Below are positions 31,002 through 40,949 of a stretch of 64,000 nucleotides of DNA, piece after piece. The DNA is from Apoda limacodes (lineage: Eukaryota > Arthropoda > Insecta > Lepidoptera > Limacodidae). The stretch is from positions 14,253,019-14,317,018 of the forward strand of contig OX291546.1 in NCBI GenBank assembly GCA_946406115.1, given 5' to 3'. Every line of letters begins with the position of its first letter. Position 1 is the first letter of the stretch. The notes beneath the pieces are model-generated. The model worked only from the letters and a program-made list of their open reading frames with translations. It ran no database searches and was not told where the DNA came from. Both the position numbers and the translations under genes were made by a program.

Positions 31002-31185
31002 AATTTAGCTTCGTGCTGTATTCATGAATGATTGCTTGCACGCAATCTGAATGTATTGCACGTACGTGAAGTACGAAGAATTTCGTGCATTGACCTTTTC
31101 AGTGGTCAAAAATAGTAGTAATTTCTGATGACAGCGGTCATCGCATCTGTGCGAGCGCGACGGCAAATAATAAGGCGCGCGTAAC
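31002..31185 (+). repeat. 184-bp direct repeat flanking a gypsy-like element (5' copy, possible LTR)
   Basis: From 'AATTTAGCTTCGTGCTGTAT' to 'GGCGCGCGTAAC' this is identical to 33687-33870 apart from two substitutions near the end. The pair brackets gag and pol. It lacks clear TG...CA ends and a target duplication, so LTR status is likely but not proven. Confidence 0.65.
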
Positions 31186-31412
31186 TATCCGTGTACTTTC
31201 CTTTGTTCATAATTTGTGTCACTGTCATTGTACAGTCAATTCTAAGAAGCTGCTCCTCACTCATTGCACCTGTGCTTTATCAATAGTATAGGGCTGCGCA
31301 TTGTGTTACTAAGGGCCGCCTATAACACCGAATCATAACAGTTACAACTTTTACTAAAGATAATATTTGATTTTATTATTTATTTTAAGTGGTTCTATTT
31401 TATTATATTACT

Positions 31413-32190
31413 ATGGCAAGTAAAGATGTTGCAACGAAAACTGAAAGAGGAGAAACCGTACAAATTGGAGTCCTCTTTGAATTCATCAAACCATTTGACG
31501 GCTCTCGCGATAAATTAAATTCATTTTTAGCAAACTGTGAAAACGCCATATGCTTCGCATCCGACACACAAAAATCAATTTTATTTAAATATATACTTTC
31601 CTTCTAGGAAATGCGGAAGCGGCTGTAGCAATAAAAGAACACGATGACTAGGATCAGCTCAGTGAGTTTCTTCAAACACAGTTTGGGGAAAGAAAACATT
31701 ACGCGCATTTGTTAACTGATTTGCAAGAATTTCGTCAATTATTGAATGAAACGCTTACTCAGTACTCATTCCGTCTAGAAACCTGTCTATCTCAGCTCTT
31801 TATGGAGGTCACACTTTCTAGTAAAAAGAAATCCGAACTAGCCGGCCGGATTGCTTCAATGGAAGATCTGGCCCTTCACACGTTTTTACTAGGCCTTAAG
31901 CCTAACATTTCTAATTTAGTCCGAGGTAAATCGCCTAGCAATTTAAACGAAGCCATTAACTGAAGAAATCTGAAGAGAAGATACAGATGCTGATGTTCAA
32001 GCGTAACATGGCCAGAAATCTCTCAGCACCACCACGCGACCTGAAAAAACCCAATAACCCATTTAGACCAGTTATACATCACATGAATAACAAGCCTCAA
32101 ATGCCAAACTAAAATACCGCATTTTGTCGATATTGCAAAAATCAAGGTCACACGATAGAAAATTGTAGGAAACGCGAATACAACAACTGA
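31413..32190 (+). pseudogene. Gag of a Ty3/gypsy-like retrotransposon
   Basis: From ATG 31413 it reads 'FEFIKPFDGSRDKLNSFLAN' and 'CENAICFASDTQKSILFKYI'. After a frame break come 'FLQTQFGERKHYAHLLTDLQ', 'LNETLTQYSFRLETCLSQL' and 'ALHTFLLGLKPNISNLVRG', typical capsid helices of insect gypsy-type Gag. A perfect zinc knuckle Cys-x2-Cys-x4-His-x4-Cys is at 32125-32166 ('CRYCKNQGHTIENC'). At least one frameshift (about 31606) and several stops (about 31649, 31962, 32110, 32188) interrupt it. Confidence 0.75.
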
Positions 32191-32509
32191 TTTAAAACCA
32201 CACAACTTCATCAACCTCAACAAAGAGGTAACCTCAACTAAGAACCAAAAGGGTAACCAGCCCCAAAAAAGTATCCATCCTTCGAAATCCATGGACCACC
32301 AGGGTAATCAGCCCCAAATAGGTGTCCACTCCTCTGCATCGCGAAATCTGAAAATTAATCAACTTCATACAAAGACTCATACCTCGAAATCCAATCACCA
32401 CTGTATCCTACAAAATCCTTACTCTTCAAAAACTGACAAATATCCTACTCCGACCCAACGCATAACTGATGAATAAGTATACGAAATTACATGTGACCCA
32501 ACTAAAAAA

Positions 32510-33686
32510 TCCTTACCTTATGTTACACTCCAATAATCAATATCCAAAAAACCGCCTTAGTTGACACTGGCTCCTCCATCTGTCTTATAAAAAAATCCTC
32601 AATCCAATCGTTTCAAACCCTGAAAATTAAAAGTAATACGATAAAATTAAAAGGCATAGACAATAGCAAAGAGGCTGTCCCTACCCTTGGAAGCCTAGAT
32701 CTAAACCTTCTCTTTAACAAAGAACATGTGGGACATTCCATTTCATATCGTAGAAGAAATCAATCTTAGCTATGACGGTATTATTGGAAATGACTTCCTT
32801 AGCCACTATCACTGCAGCATTGATTACAATCATAATATCCTTAATATCAACAAAAACAAAATAAAATTAAACTTTACCGTTCTTATATATATGATACCTC
32901 CTCGTTATGAAATAATAGTAGAATGCTTAGTTAAAAATCCCGAAATAAAAGAAGGTGTCATTTTTGATCAACACATTAACTACAACCTTCTGGTAACGAA
33001 TTGTCTAGTTAAAGTAAAGGATAACAACAGAGTCAACCTTACAGTCTTAAACACTTCCGAAGATGCCGTCCCTTTAAATTCTAACCTTCAACTTACCTTA
33101 CATCCTCTTTATTCTAACAGCTTTCAGACATCTCAATCCAATAAATCATGTTTGAATAGAACTCAAGAATTCTTGAAACTCCTTCGTGTCTCTCATCTTA
33201 ACTCCGAAGAATCCGACGCACTTTTTGATATATGCAGCACGTTCTCTGATATATTCCATTTGCCTAGTGATCAACTTACCTCTACCGATGCTATTCAACA
33301 CGAAATTCGTACTACCTCCGATCAACCCATTAATGTAAATCCTATCGATTTCCTGAAGTTCACAAGCAAGAAGTCCGATCCCAAATCCAAAAAATGTTAG
33401 ATCAAGATATCACTCAGCCATATATCTCACCCTGGTCTTCTCCTACATGGATTGTTCCCAAAAAGATAGATGCGTCTGGAGAAAAGAAATGGCGGATAGT
33501 TATAGACTATCGCAGACTTAACGATATCACCATTGGTGAGACCTATCCGATTCCCAATATCACAGAAATTCTAGACCAATTGGGCAAATCGAAATACTTC
33601 TCCACGCTTGACCTTGCTTTAGGTTTTCATCAGATTAAGACGGCTTCCCAAGATTCTTCTAAGACTGCTTTCAGCGTTTGTCCCTG
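32510..33686 (+). pseudogene. Truncated gypsy-like Pol: protease and start of RT
   Basis: An aspartic protease active site 'ALVDTGSSICLI' is at about 32551-32590, with the second-half box 'DGIIGNDFLSHY' near 32777-32812. The RT begins 'YISPWSSPTWIVPKKIDASG', then 'KWRIVIDYRRLNDITIGETY' and motif A 'YFSTLDLALGFHQI' (33597-33638). It ends abruptly at 'TAFSVCP' (33686), where gypsy RTs continue 'FSVP.GHYEF...'. The rest of RT (including YxDD), RNase H and integrase are deleted and the 184-bp repeat follows directly. The element cannot replicate without help. Confidence 0.8.
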
Positions 33687-33870
33687 AATTTAGCTTCGTG
33701 CTGTATTCATGAATGATTGCTTGCACGCAATCTGAATGTATTGCACGTACGTGAAGTACGAAGAATTTCGTGCATTGACCTTTTCAGTGGTCAAAAATAG
33801 TAGTAATTTCTGATGACAGCGGTCATCGCATCTGTGCGAGCGCGACGGCCAATAATTAGGCGCGCGTAAC
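33687..33870 (+). repeat. 184-bp direct repeat, 3' copy
   Basis: Differs from 31002-31185 by two bases. Sequence beyond 33870 is unlike that beyond 31185, as expected if the repeats are termini. Confidence 0.65.
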
Positions 33871-34078
33871 AGAGACAAATAGTGACCGGTCATTGAACGA
33901 AATTCTTCCTGCTTCGCGTCCGTGCTATTGAAATTTCTTTGCTACAGAAGAACCTTATACGCGTTCTCTCTCAGCGCTCATCATTCAAAAACACACTCTA
34001 AGTTCATGACAACAAATACCTTTAACGTGCGCCAATAGCCCTTCCAGTGAGTTAGTAAGCCGTTGCCACGAGTTCCTG
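33871..34078. other. Unassigned flank of the gypsy-like element
   Basis: Mixed composition with 'CTTCGCGTCCGTGC' and 'GCGTTCTCTCTCAGCGCTCA'; no match elsewhere in the window. Confidence 0.3.
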
Positions 34079-34255
34079 ACTAGGCAACCAGTAGTTTTCA
34101 TCCGTTCCGTTCCGTTCCAGCGTCTTACCAGCCAGCGTTCCACTGCAAGGACTTAAGGAACGGGTCGCATAGGAAAAGAACTGTCGATGAGCGGGTTCTG
34201 TAGAGCGCTCAAAACTGCGGGCTGGAACAACGACTAGGCAACCAGGATTTTTCAT
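34079..34255. repeat. GC-richer insert bounded by 'GACTAGGCAACCAG' direct repeats
   Basis: 'CTGACTAGGCAACCAGTAG' plus 'TTTTCATCC' near 34075-34102 is repeated as 'CGACTAGGCAACCAGGAT' plus 'TTTTCATGG' near 34229-34256. The ~130 bp between them is more GC-rich and contains 'CCGTTCCGTTCCGTTCC'. This looks like an insertion with a long target duplication or an unequal duplication. Confidence 0.45.
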
Positions 34256-34505
34256 GGCTACAAATTCTTTGACTGAGCTACGAGCTTATTACTAATCTAA
34301 AAGTGGCTTACATCTCTACGAACTATTTAAACAAGCTACGAGCTCCTTACTAGGCGACGCTAGCCTACATATGGCTACGAACTCTTTTACTAATTAATTT
34401 TTGGTCAAATTTCCAAGCTTTTAAAAATGCTCTTGATTTCCTATATTTATTTTCTGCGGCTCCTTGATTCTGTTGATAGTAGTAGGTACTGTTTGCCGAT
34501 CCAGG
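34249..34505 (+). repeat. Short copy of the 58-bp array plus tail
   Basis: 'GGCTACAAATTCTTTGACTG', 'GCTACGAGCTTATTACTAA' and 'GCTACGAGCTCCTTACTAGG' are diverged sub-units. The tail from about 34395 matches 30470-30556. Confidence 0.75.
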
Positions 34506-34771
34506 GGTAAAACATATACGAGTTCTGCGTTTAAAAAGTGTCCCATATTTAATTTTGGTATTATTTACTCACCGCAAAAACGCTCCAGCATATTACATCA
34601 ATAGGTTTGTTTAAGATTCAAATTGAATACTTTTTTGTCTATTATTTTCATAGTTAATAACTACAATATATCCTATATAATTCCACAACAAGCTCTGTTA
34701 CCTTTTCGTTCGATAATCCGAACTTAGTATCATAGTATATAACGAACATAGTATTAAAAGTATATTCCAAA

Positions 34772-34839
34772 GGGTACGATGACCGTTTACGATCAGGCAG
34801 ACCGTAAGCTTGTTTGCCACCTTAGTGGTATAAAAAAAT
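34772..34839 (+). mobile_element. LINE family L copy 2, 3' end only
   Basis: 'GATCAGGCAGACCGTAAGCT', 'TGTTTGCCACCTTAGTGG' and 'TATAAAAAAA' match the final bases of the copy ending at 38503. It is 5'-truncated to about 68 bp. Confidence 0.8.
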
Positions 34840-35039
34840 AATCCTTAGCTAAATCGCTAGCTTACTACTTACTCCTAGATTTTTAAACTATTTCTGTTAT
34901 AAGAAATAGTATGGACTGTCGAGAAGCAGGTTGTTGTAGGTATGTAGATTATTGTTATTATTATAGTGATGAATACATAAACTGTCTTTTTTTATATCTT
35001 GCAATTAGATACTTTTTTATGTTGTGCTTTTGCATTTCA

Positions 35040-35262
35040 TGTTTTTTGTGTTTGTAACGGAAAGTGTCCTTCTATGATAGGGAGGGCATTTTCCAACATT
35101 TTAAGTGGACGCTGTAAGAGAAAGGGAGAAAAGAAATGCCCTTGCTGAGTTTCTTGCCGATTCTGCTGAGTACAAGGTCTCCCGCCCAATAGACTTACGA
35201 ACCGATAGCGTAGTGACATTCATAAGCGCTCAGTTATATTGATTTGATTTGATTTGATTTGA
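35040..35262 (+). repeat. LINE/SINE 3' end with (GATTT)n tail
   Basis: 'TTGCTGAGTTTCTTGCCGAT' and 'CTTACGAACCGATAGCGTAG' lead to a TTGATTTGATTTGATTTGA tail (35240-35262). This is the usual look of a target-primed retroelement 3' end. No ORF is attached. Confidence 0.45.
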
Positions 35263-35427
35263 ATGTATTGAAATTGCATAAAATAACTGCATAATACTAA
35301 GTTACTTTCACGGGGACTTTCGTGGTAAATTTTACTTTTCTTAAAGTAACGTGCGCGTTCATAGAACTCACGGGCGGTGATAACGCACCTGTTCAATCAA
35401 CTATGTATATAAGCGTCTATTCAAAAC

Positions 35428-35979
35428 ATGGACCACGCGCACACTCCAATCGAGCAATTTAATTTTATGGCCAGGAACAGAAAAAAGAAAAGAGTTTTGA
35501 CAGCGGTTACTCCATCCACATATAATGTAGATTTTTGCAACATAAGGGGTATTCACGCAAATCTTAACGCAGTCCATCACCATCTCGAGACTGCGCAGCC
35601 AACCATTCTTTTTCTAACGGAGACGCAGATATCCTGCCCGGCCGACACATCATACCTTCGTTATCCCGGCTACAAACTCGAGCACAATTTTTTGAGTCGT
35701 GCCGGTGTATGTATGTTCGTCCGGGAGGATATCTGCTGTCGCCGACTTCATAGCCTTGAAGACAGGGACCTGTCGATATTGTGGGTGCGCGTAGATCATG
35801 GGGGCCACACTCGTATCTATGCGTGCCTATACAGGTCTCATAGCGGTGACACGGACGTAACTCGACTCTTCACGCAGCTGAGTTTGACGACTGACAAAGT
35901 TCTAGAGCAATATCCTACAGCAGAAGTAGTTATTTTGGGAGACTTTAACGCCCACCATCGTGAGTGGCTCAGTTCTTGA
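35428..35979 (+). pseudogene. LINE family L apurinic-type endonuclease, N-terminal part
   Basis: 183 residues. 'FCNIRGIHANLNAVHHHLE' is followed by the metal-binding box 'PTILFLTETQISCP' (Glu of TET), the strand 'ILWVRVDHGGHTRIYACLYR', and the catalytic 'VVILGDFNAHHREWLSS' (Asp/Asn). This is the order of the exonuclease-endonuclease-phosphatase fold used by jockey/CR1-type LINEs to nick target DNA. The frame stops at TGA 35977-35979; the sister copy reads CGA (Arg) there, a CpG-type transition. The final SDH box lies in the next frame, at the start of the 36135 ORF. Confidence 0.85.
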
Positions 35980-36134
35980 ACCAATAACTATGCAGGGATA
36001 TCTGCTCATGAATTTGCTCTGACCTATGGATTCTCTCAGCTGGTACTTTCTCCAACGAGAATACCAGATATAGAGGACCATACAAGCTCCTTACTGGACC
36101 TTCTGCTGACTACACGTCCGGATACTCCGTCTCA

Positions 36135-38429
36135 GTGGATGCGCCTCTTGGCTCCTCGGACCACTGTCTCATCCGGACTCGATTGTCATGCACACAACCC
36201 GATCCTTCTGGGCCAACTAATTGGCGTCGTGTGTGGCATTATAAGTCGGCAGACTGGGATGGATTGCGAGAATTTTATGCATCGTACCCGTGGAGGCAGA
36301 TCTGCTATAGCTCAGAAGATCCTGACGTCTGCGCAGCCGCAGTCACTGAGACAATCCTCGCTGGTATGGAATGTTTCATTCCTAACCTGCGAGTAGCTGC
36401 CGGCGTCAAAAAACGACCGTGGTTTAATAGGCCTTGCAGAGAAGCTAAAATTCTTAAGCAAACTGCGTATGAGGCTTGGACCACGGCTCGTAATAATAAG
36501 GATCCGAATATTTCTGAGTTAAAACGCAAATTAAATGCTGCCTCGAGGTTCAGTAAGAAAGCAACTGCCAGAGCAAAATTCCAATTCATCGGCAAAATAG
36601 GTGGGCGACTTGCGAGCTATCCTTCTGGGAGTCGTGCTTTCTGGTCGCTTGCTAAAGCTGCCGAGGGGAACTTCTGCCAGTCGTCATTACCACCACTGCG
36701 AAAGACCGATGGTGACTTGGCCCACAGTGCAAAAGAGAAAGCCGATCTATTGGGCAGTCTCTTTGCCTCTAACTCGAATGTGAACGACGAAGGCGCTGTA
36801 CCACCTACTTTACCGTGGTGCGGTAAGACCATGCCGGAAATCACTATAACACAGCGCGAGGTCCGGCGGGCGTTGCTTTCCCTAGACGTTCATAAGTCGA
36901 GTGGGCCAGACGGCATACCAGCAGTGGTGCTTAAGCAGTGTGCTCCTGAGTTATGTCCTGTACTCACGCGCCTCTTCACGCTTTCCTACCACACTAGGCA
37001 ATTTCCGTCTTCATGGAAGACTGCAAATGTGCACCCGGTGCCCAAAAAGGGCGATAGATCAGATCCATCGAATTACAGGCCTATCGCTATAACCTCTCTC
37101 CTCTCCAAGGTGATGGAGCGTGTGATCAACACACAGCTTTTGAGATACCTAGAAAAACACGACCTGATCAGTGACCGTCAATATGGCTTTCGCCACGGTC
37201 GCTCAACTGGTGACCTTCTAGTGTATCTCACACACCGATGGGCACTAGCCATTGAGAGTCAGGGGGAGGCATTGGCATGTAGCCTAGACATAGCGAAGGC
37301 GTTCGATCGGGTCTGGCACCGGGGTCTTCTATCGAAGTTGCCTTCTTACGGAGTGCCCGAGGGTTTGTGCAAATGGGTGGCTAGCTTTTTGTCCGGCAGA
37401 AGCATACGAGCCGTAGTTGACGGTAGTTGCTCTGATAGCATGGACATTAATGCTGGTGTCCCGCAAGGCTCTGTGCTGTCTCCTACGCTGTTTCTACTGC
37501 ACATCAATGATATGTTGGACATCAACAACATACATTGCTATGCAGATGACAGTACTGGAGACGCTTATTACACGGGCCGTGCAAGCATCCCACGTTCCGT
37601 TGTGGAGGAAAAGCGTGAAGAACTTGTGTCTCAAATCGAGATCGGTCTGTCCAAGGTCTCTGACTGGGGGCGGGAAAACTTGGTCCGATTCAACCCTTCA
37701 AAGACACAAGTCTGCGCGTTTACCGCTAAGAAAACCCCATTCACCTTAGTCCCACAATTCCAGAACACTCCCCTCTCCATCTCCAAGAGCATTGGGATCC
37801 TTGGCGTTGACATCTCCAGCGATGTTCAGTTCCGAGATCATTTGCTAGGCAAGGTAAAGCTGGCGTCCAAAAAACTTGGTGTACTCAACAGAGCGAAGCA
37901 GTACTTCACGTCGGGGCAAAGGTTGCTACTTTACAAGTCGCAAGTCCGGCCCCATATGGAGTACTGCTGCCATCTCTGGGCGGGTGCACCCGGATACCAG
38001 CTTGGCCCTTTTGACTCGGTTCAACGACGGGCTGTGAGAATTGTCGACGATCCCAAACTCACTTGCGGTATCGAGCCCTTAAGTCTGAGGAGAGACTTTG
38101 CCTTCCTGTGTGTGTTCTACCGCTTGTACAATGGATTGTGTTCTGAGGAATTGTTCGAAATGATGCCCACGGCTACTTTCTACCATCGCACCGCTCGCCA
38201 TCGACAGGGAATTCATTCTCACACTTTGGAACCAAAATGGTCGCGAACAGTGCGGTTTCAGAGAAACTTCCTCCCGCGAACCCTTGGGTTGTGGAATGAG
38301 CTCCCTGCCAAGGTTTTCTCTAAGGACTACAGTATGGGGTTCTTCAAAAAAGAAGTTATTAGATTTCTGAAGGGTCGGCAACGCGCGAGTGATGCCCCTG
38401 GTGTTGCAAGCGTCCATAGGCTACGGTGA
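36135..38429 (+). pseudogene. LINE family L reverse transcriptase (764 aa, otherwise open)
   Basis: The endonuclease end 'GSSDHCLIRTRL' (catalytic Asp-His) is at residues 6-17; a coiled, basic linker follows. RT core: 'VHKSSGPDGIPAVVLK' (about 255-270), 'FPSSWKTANVHPVPKKGDRS', 'NYRPIAITSLLSKVMERVI', motif A 'SLDIAKAFDRVWH' (Asp385, Asp391), motif B 'NAGVPQGSVLSPTLFLL', and motif C 'CYADDS' (Asp471, Asp472). The thumb and C-terminal region includes 'RPHMEYCCHLWAGAPGYQ'. All catalytic residues are present. No zinc knuckle is seen at the C-terminus. The order and the jockey-superfamily style of motifs suggest a CR1/jockey-related clade; I cannot fix the clade by eye. Confidence 0.9.
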
Positions 38430-38504
38430 CCGCTTACCATCAGGCGGACCGTAGGCTTGTTTGCCACCTTAGTGGTATAAAAAAAAAAAAAAAAAAAAAA
38501 AAAT

Positions 38505-39805
38505 TAAAGTTTTAACTTCAGCCAAAACTTTTTTATTCACCAAATCTCTAGTTACCTAGCGCCACCTGCCTGAGGCGTTGTATTCTCTACTTCTATTTCC
38601 GCCATTTCAATTCTGTTTTTGTCATTTATTTACTAATTGACCTTTTATATTTATTTCTATACCAAATGTGATGAAAAACATTGAGTGTAACACGGGATGA
38701 ACGGAAATTCCAAAATCGAGTCATTAAAGCCTTCGACATTAGGGGTCTGGTTAGTTTAGTAATTTTCTCCTTACCACCCTTAACACACAATGTTTAGTTA
38801 AGTAAAGAGGAGCGTAAAATCCACAAATTATAAAATGTAAGTACTTATGTTATACGTAGCTCGCAAGTCGTGCCAGGGCGGACCTAAGGATATTTTATTA
38901 CCAGATATTACGTTACTCCACTTTCCGACTGTACCCTCGGGATGTTATAAAATGGAGTATCTATTTTCGGAGCAAAAATTGTAATTGGCGTCTCAGTAAC
39001 GTGTGAAGGAAATACTATAGTGAAAAGAATATATGATGTGGTCTATTGTATATAATGTGAGCCTTAATAACAAATATGATTATAATACTTTATTTATGAT
39101 CCTTATTAATTAATACTTTTTAAAGCGTAACATAATTGCAATTTCCAATTTTTGATATAAGGTATTGATTTGTGTATGTTTGTTTATCCACTCCTGTTTC
39201 AAAATGTTCCAAATATAAAACTGACATTTGTATTGAAATAGTCTTAATTTCGATGCACTGCATCGATGTGGCAACCTTCATAATAAAAAAACTATGTAAA
39301 AACACTTACTACCTCACAGCAAAAATATTTTTATATGCATTAAGAAATACTAAAAACCCTCGACGGATCAAATCTAAAAAAGATAAAGTAAATAATATTT
39401 TTGTAAAACTCGCGTTGTAATATTTAATTTCACCAGCGCGCTAGTTTGCAATAATTTTGTGCAGGTAAAATTATCGATAGTGTTGTTTGACTACACTATT
39501 CCACTCACACATTTGCAATTTTTTTTCTGTTTCGTTTTTCATTTGGCATGGTTGATCTTGTACATTCTATATCTATGGTTCTTACCCTTTATAGTACCTT
39601 ATAATTTGCTTTCCATAAAGTTAAATTTGAATATTGTTCTAACAATATTACATACAAATGTGTCGGATTGATAACCTCCTTTTTTGAAGTCTGTTCAAAA
39701 AAAGATCATAATGAGTTAAACAAAGTACATTACACACAACGTACATAGTAAGTAAGTTTAGTAATTTTGTTATTGTTTTGTTCATTTCATTGAAGTTATT
39801 TCCTA
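38505..39805. other. Mostly AT-rich spacer with one dispersed repeat
   Basis: Apart from the repeat at 38860-38965, no feature. Frames at 39172-39420 and 39459-39671 (the latter Leu/Phe/Ile-rich) have no motif I can name. Confidence 0.35.
38860..38965 (-). repeat. Dispersed repeat with 'CCGAGGGTACAGTCGGA', inverted copy
   Basis: On the minus strand 'CATCCCGAGGGTACAGTCGG', 'AAAGTGGAGTAACGTAATAT' and 'AAATATCCTTAGGTCCGCCC' match 17620-17715. Confidence 0.65.
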
Positions 39806-39811
39806 TTCTTA

Positions 39812-40196
39812 TTAAGAGGGTACACTTTGCGGCGCCTCGCAGCGTGCTTCATACAAACGAATTTCTCACTTATTTTTGACACTTGCTGATCAAACACCAC
39901 GAAATTTTGAAGACTTGTTCTAGTAATAAATATCTAGGTCTGCAGTTTGCCAGTTTTCTATTAAATTTTATAGTTCAAAAGTTATACAGGATTCTAGTTT
40001 TTCATACAAATGGTTTTAAAAAGATTTCTAGTTAATAGAACGTTTTACAAGATTTTAAAAAACTACAGACCTAAGTATTAGGCTTGGGATTATGACTAAA
40101 AAATTTCGCAGTGATTGATCAGTAAATGTCAAAAACAAATGAGAAATTCGTTTGTATGAAACCCGCTGCGAGGCGCCGCGAAGTGTATCCTCTTAA
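39812..40196. mobile_element. TTAA-flanked MITE, complete copy 2
   Basis: TTAA at 39812-39815 and 40193-40196. The TIRs extend about 85 bp: 'GCGGCGCCTCGCAGCGTGCT' left, 'CCGCTGCGAGGCGCCGCG' right, continuing through 'ATACAAACGAATTTCTCACT' and 'TTTTTGACACTTGCTGATCA'. The interior is AT-rich and non-coding. It is the least damaged of three copies. Confidence 0.85.
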
Positions 40197-40199
40197 AGA

Positions 40200-40730
40200 G
40201 TTTGTCATAAGTTCATAAAACTGGTTTGCCGAGGTACTTTGTAACATTTGACGTATAGGAGTTCACTTCGTCGTCTTAGGAACACAACAAAATATAATAG
40301 GAACTACCACCGGCGGTTGATAGTCGGGTAAAATTTGATAAGGGTTAACGATGCTTATCTTTTACAGTCAATTACGCAATCACAATGATTGTTTCATAAT
40401 TATTTAAAAATGCTTATATAATGGATGAATGTTCATATTATTTGATAAGTATTAACATTCAATAACTGTTTGTGAGGAGAACCATATTTTCATAAGCTTT
40501 TTACCCTTTTTCATTTTAGTATATGTTTACGAAGACATGATAACTGTTTGTGAGGTGCTAATCTAAGCTTTGCATCTCTTTGAAATTAGCATATGTGTAC
40601 GACAGACATAAAATATGTGGCTTGGCTGTCGCTAGCGACACATGTGCGTAAGGTGAAAAGATTATATAGTGTTCATTACTTTTCTGATATACAATAAGTT
40701 CTTGTAGTAACGAAACGGCCGTCACATTTT
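40200..40730. other. Spacer, nothing identified
   Basis: AT-rich. 'GTTTGTGAGGAG' and 'GTTTGTGAGGTGC' with 'ATATGT(T/G)TACGA' occur twice about 90 bp apart (40465-40600), a weak tandem duplication. Confidence 0.35.
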
Positions 40731-40734
40731 TTTT

Positions 40735-40945
40735 TCTGAACAGACTATGCAGTTGGCTGATGCCGCCATAACTGCTCCACCGGGCTTTTAGGTCGCCCCA
40801 AAAGCCCGGACTCTGAAGGAGTCTCAGCCCATATAGCGTCCAACGCTCAAGGGCTCCCTGCGGGGGGAGCCTCGGCTTGGGTTGTCGCTCTTGGGGTTGT
40901 TCCTTCGACCAGCGTGAGCCTCAAACCCCAAGGGCAGTTAGTGAC
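40735..40945 (-). repeat. Jockey-type LINE 3' UTR, second copy
   Basis: The minus strand shares 'GGGCTGAGACTCCTTCAGAG' and the 'AACCCCAAGAGCGACAACCC' region with 19105-19210, then continues 'CCGGGCTTTTGGGGCGACCT' and 'CAGCCAACTGCATAGTCTGT'. It includes sequence lost from the 19-kb copy. Confidence 0.6.
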
Positions 40946-40949
40946 TAAG

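Larger units (their letters stand above)
35428..38503 (+). mobile_element. LINE family L copy 3: nearly full-length EN/RT element with poly-A
   Basis: The best copy of the family. It has an endonuclease N-terminal part (35428-35979), a short out-of-frame join, then endonuclease end plus RT to 38429, and a 3' UTR ending 'GCCACCTTAGTGGTAT' with an A25 tail (38479-38503). Only two lesions are visible by comparison with the 59574 copy: a CGA-to-TGA change at 35977-35979 and a 4-bp deletion near 36118-36124. Its first bases differ from the leader shared by the copies at 11909 and 59574, so it is 5'-truncated or uses another leader. Confidence 0.85.

Noticed and set aside
31002..33870. An endogenous retrovirus with an envelope gene
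   Set aside because: Only gag, protease and part of RT are present; nothing envelope-like was found between the repeats or nearby.
36305..38417. Several 60-112 aa ORFs within the LINE at 35428-38503
   Set aside because: Overlap a 764-aa RT frame with catalytic motifs; they are shadows.
39459..39671. Small membrane protein (70 aa, hydrophobic)
   Set aside because: AT-rich DNA readily gives Phe/Leu/Ile runs; no homologous copy, no start context and no neighbours support it.
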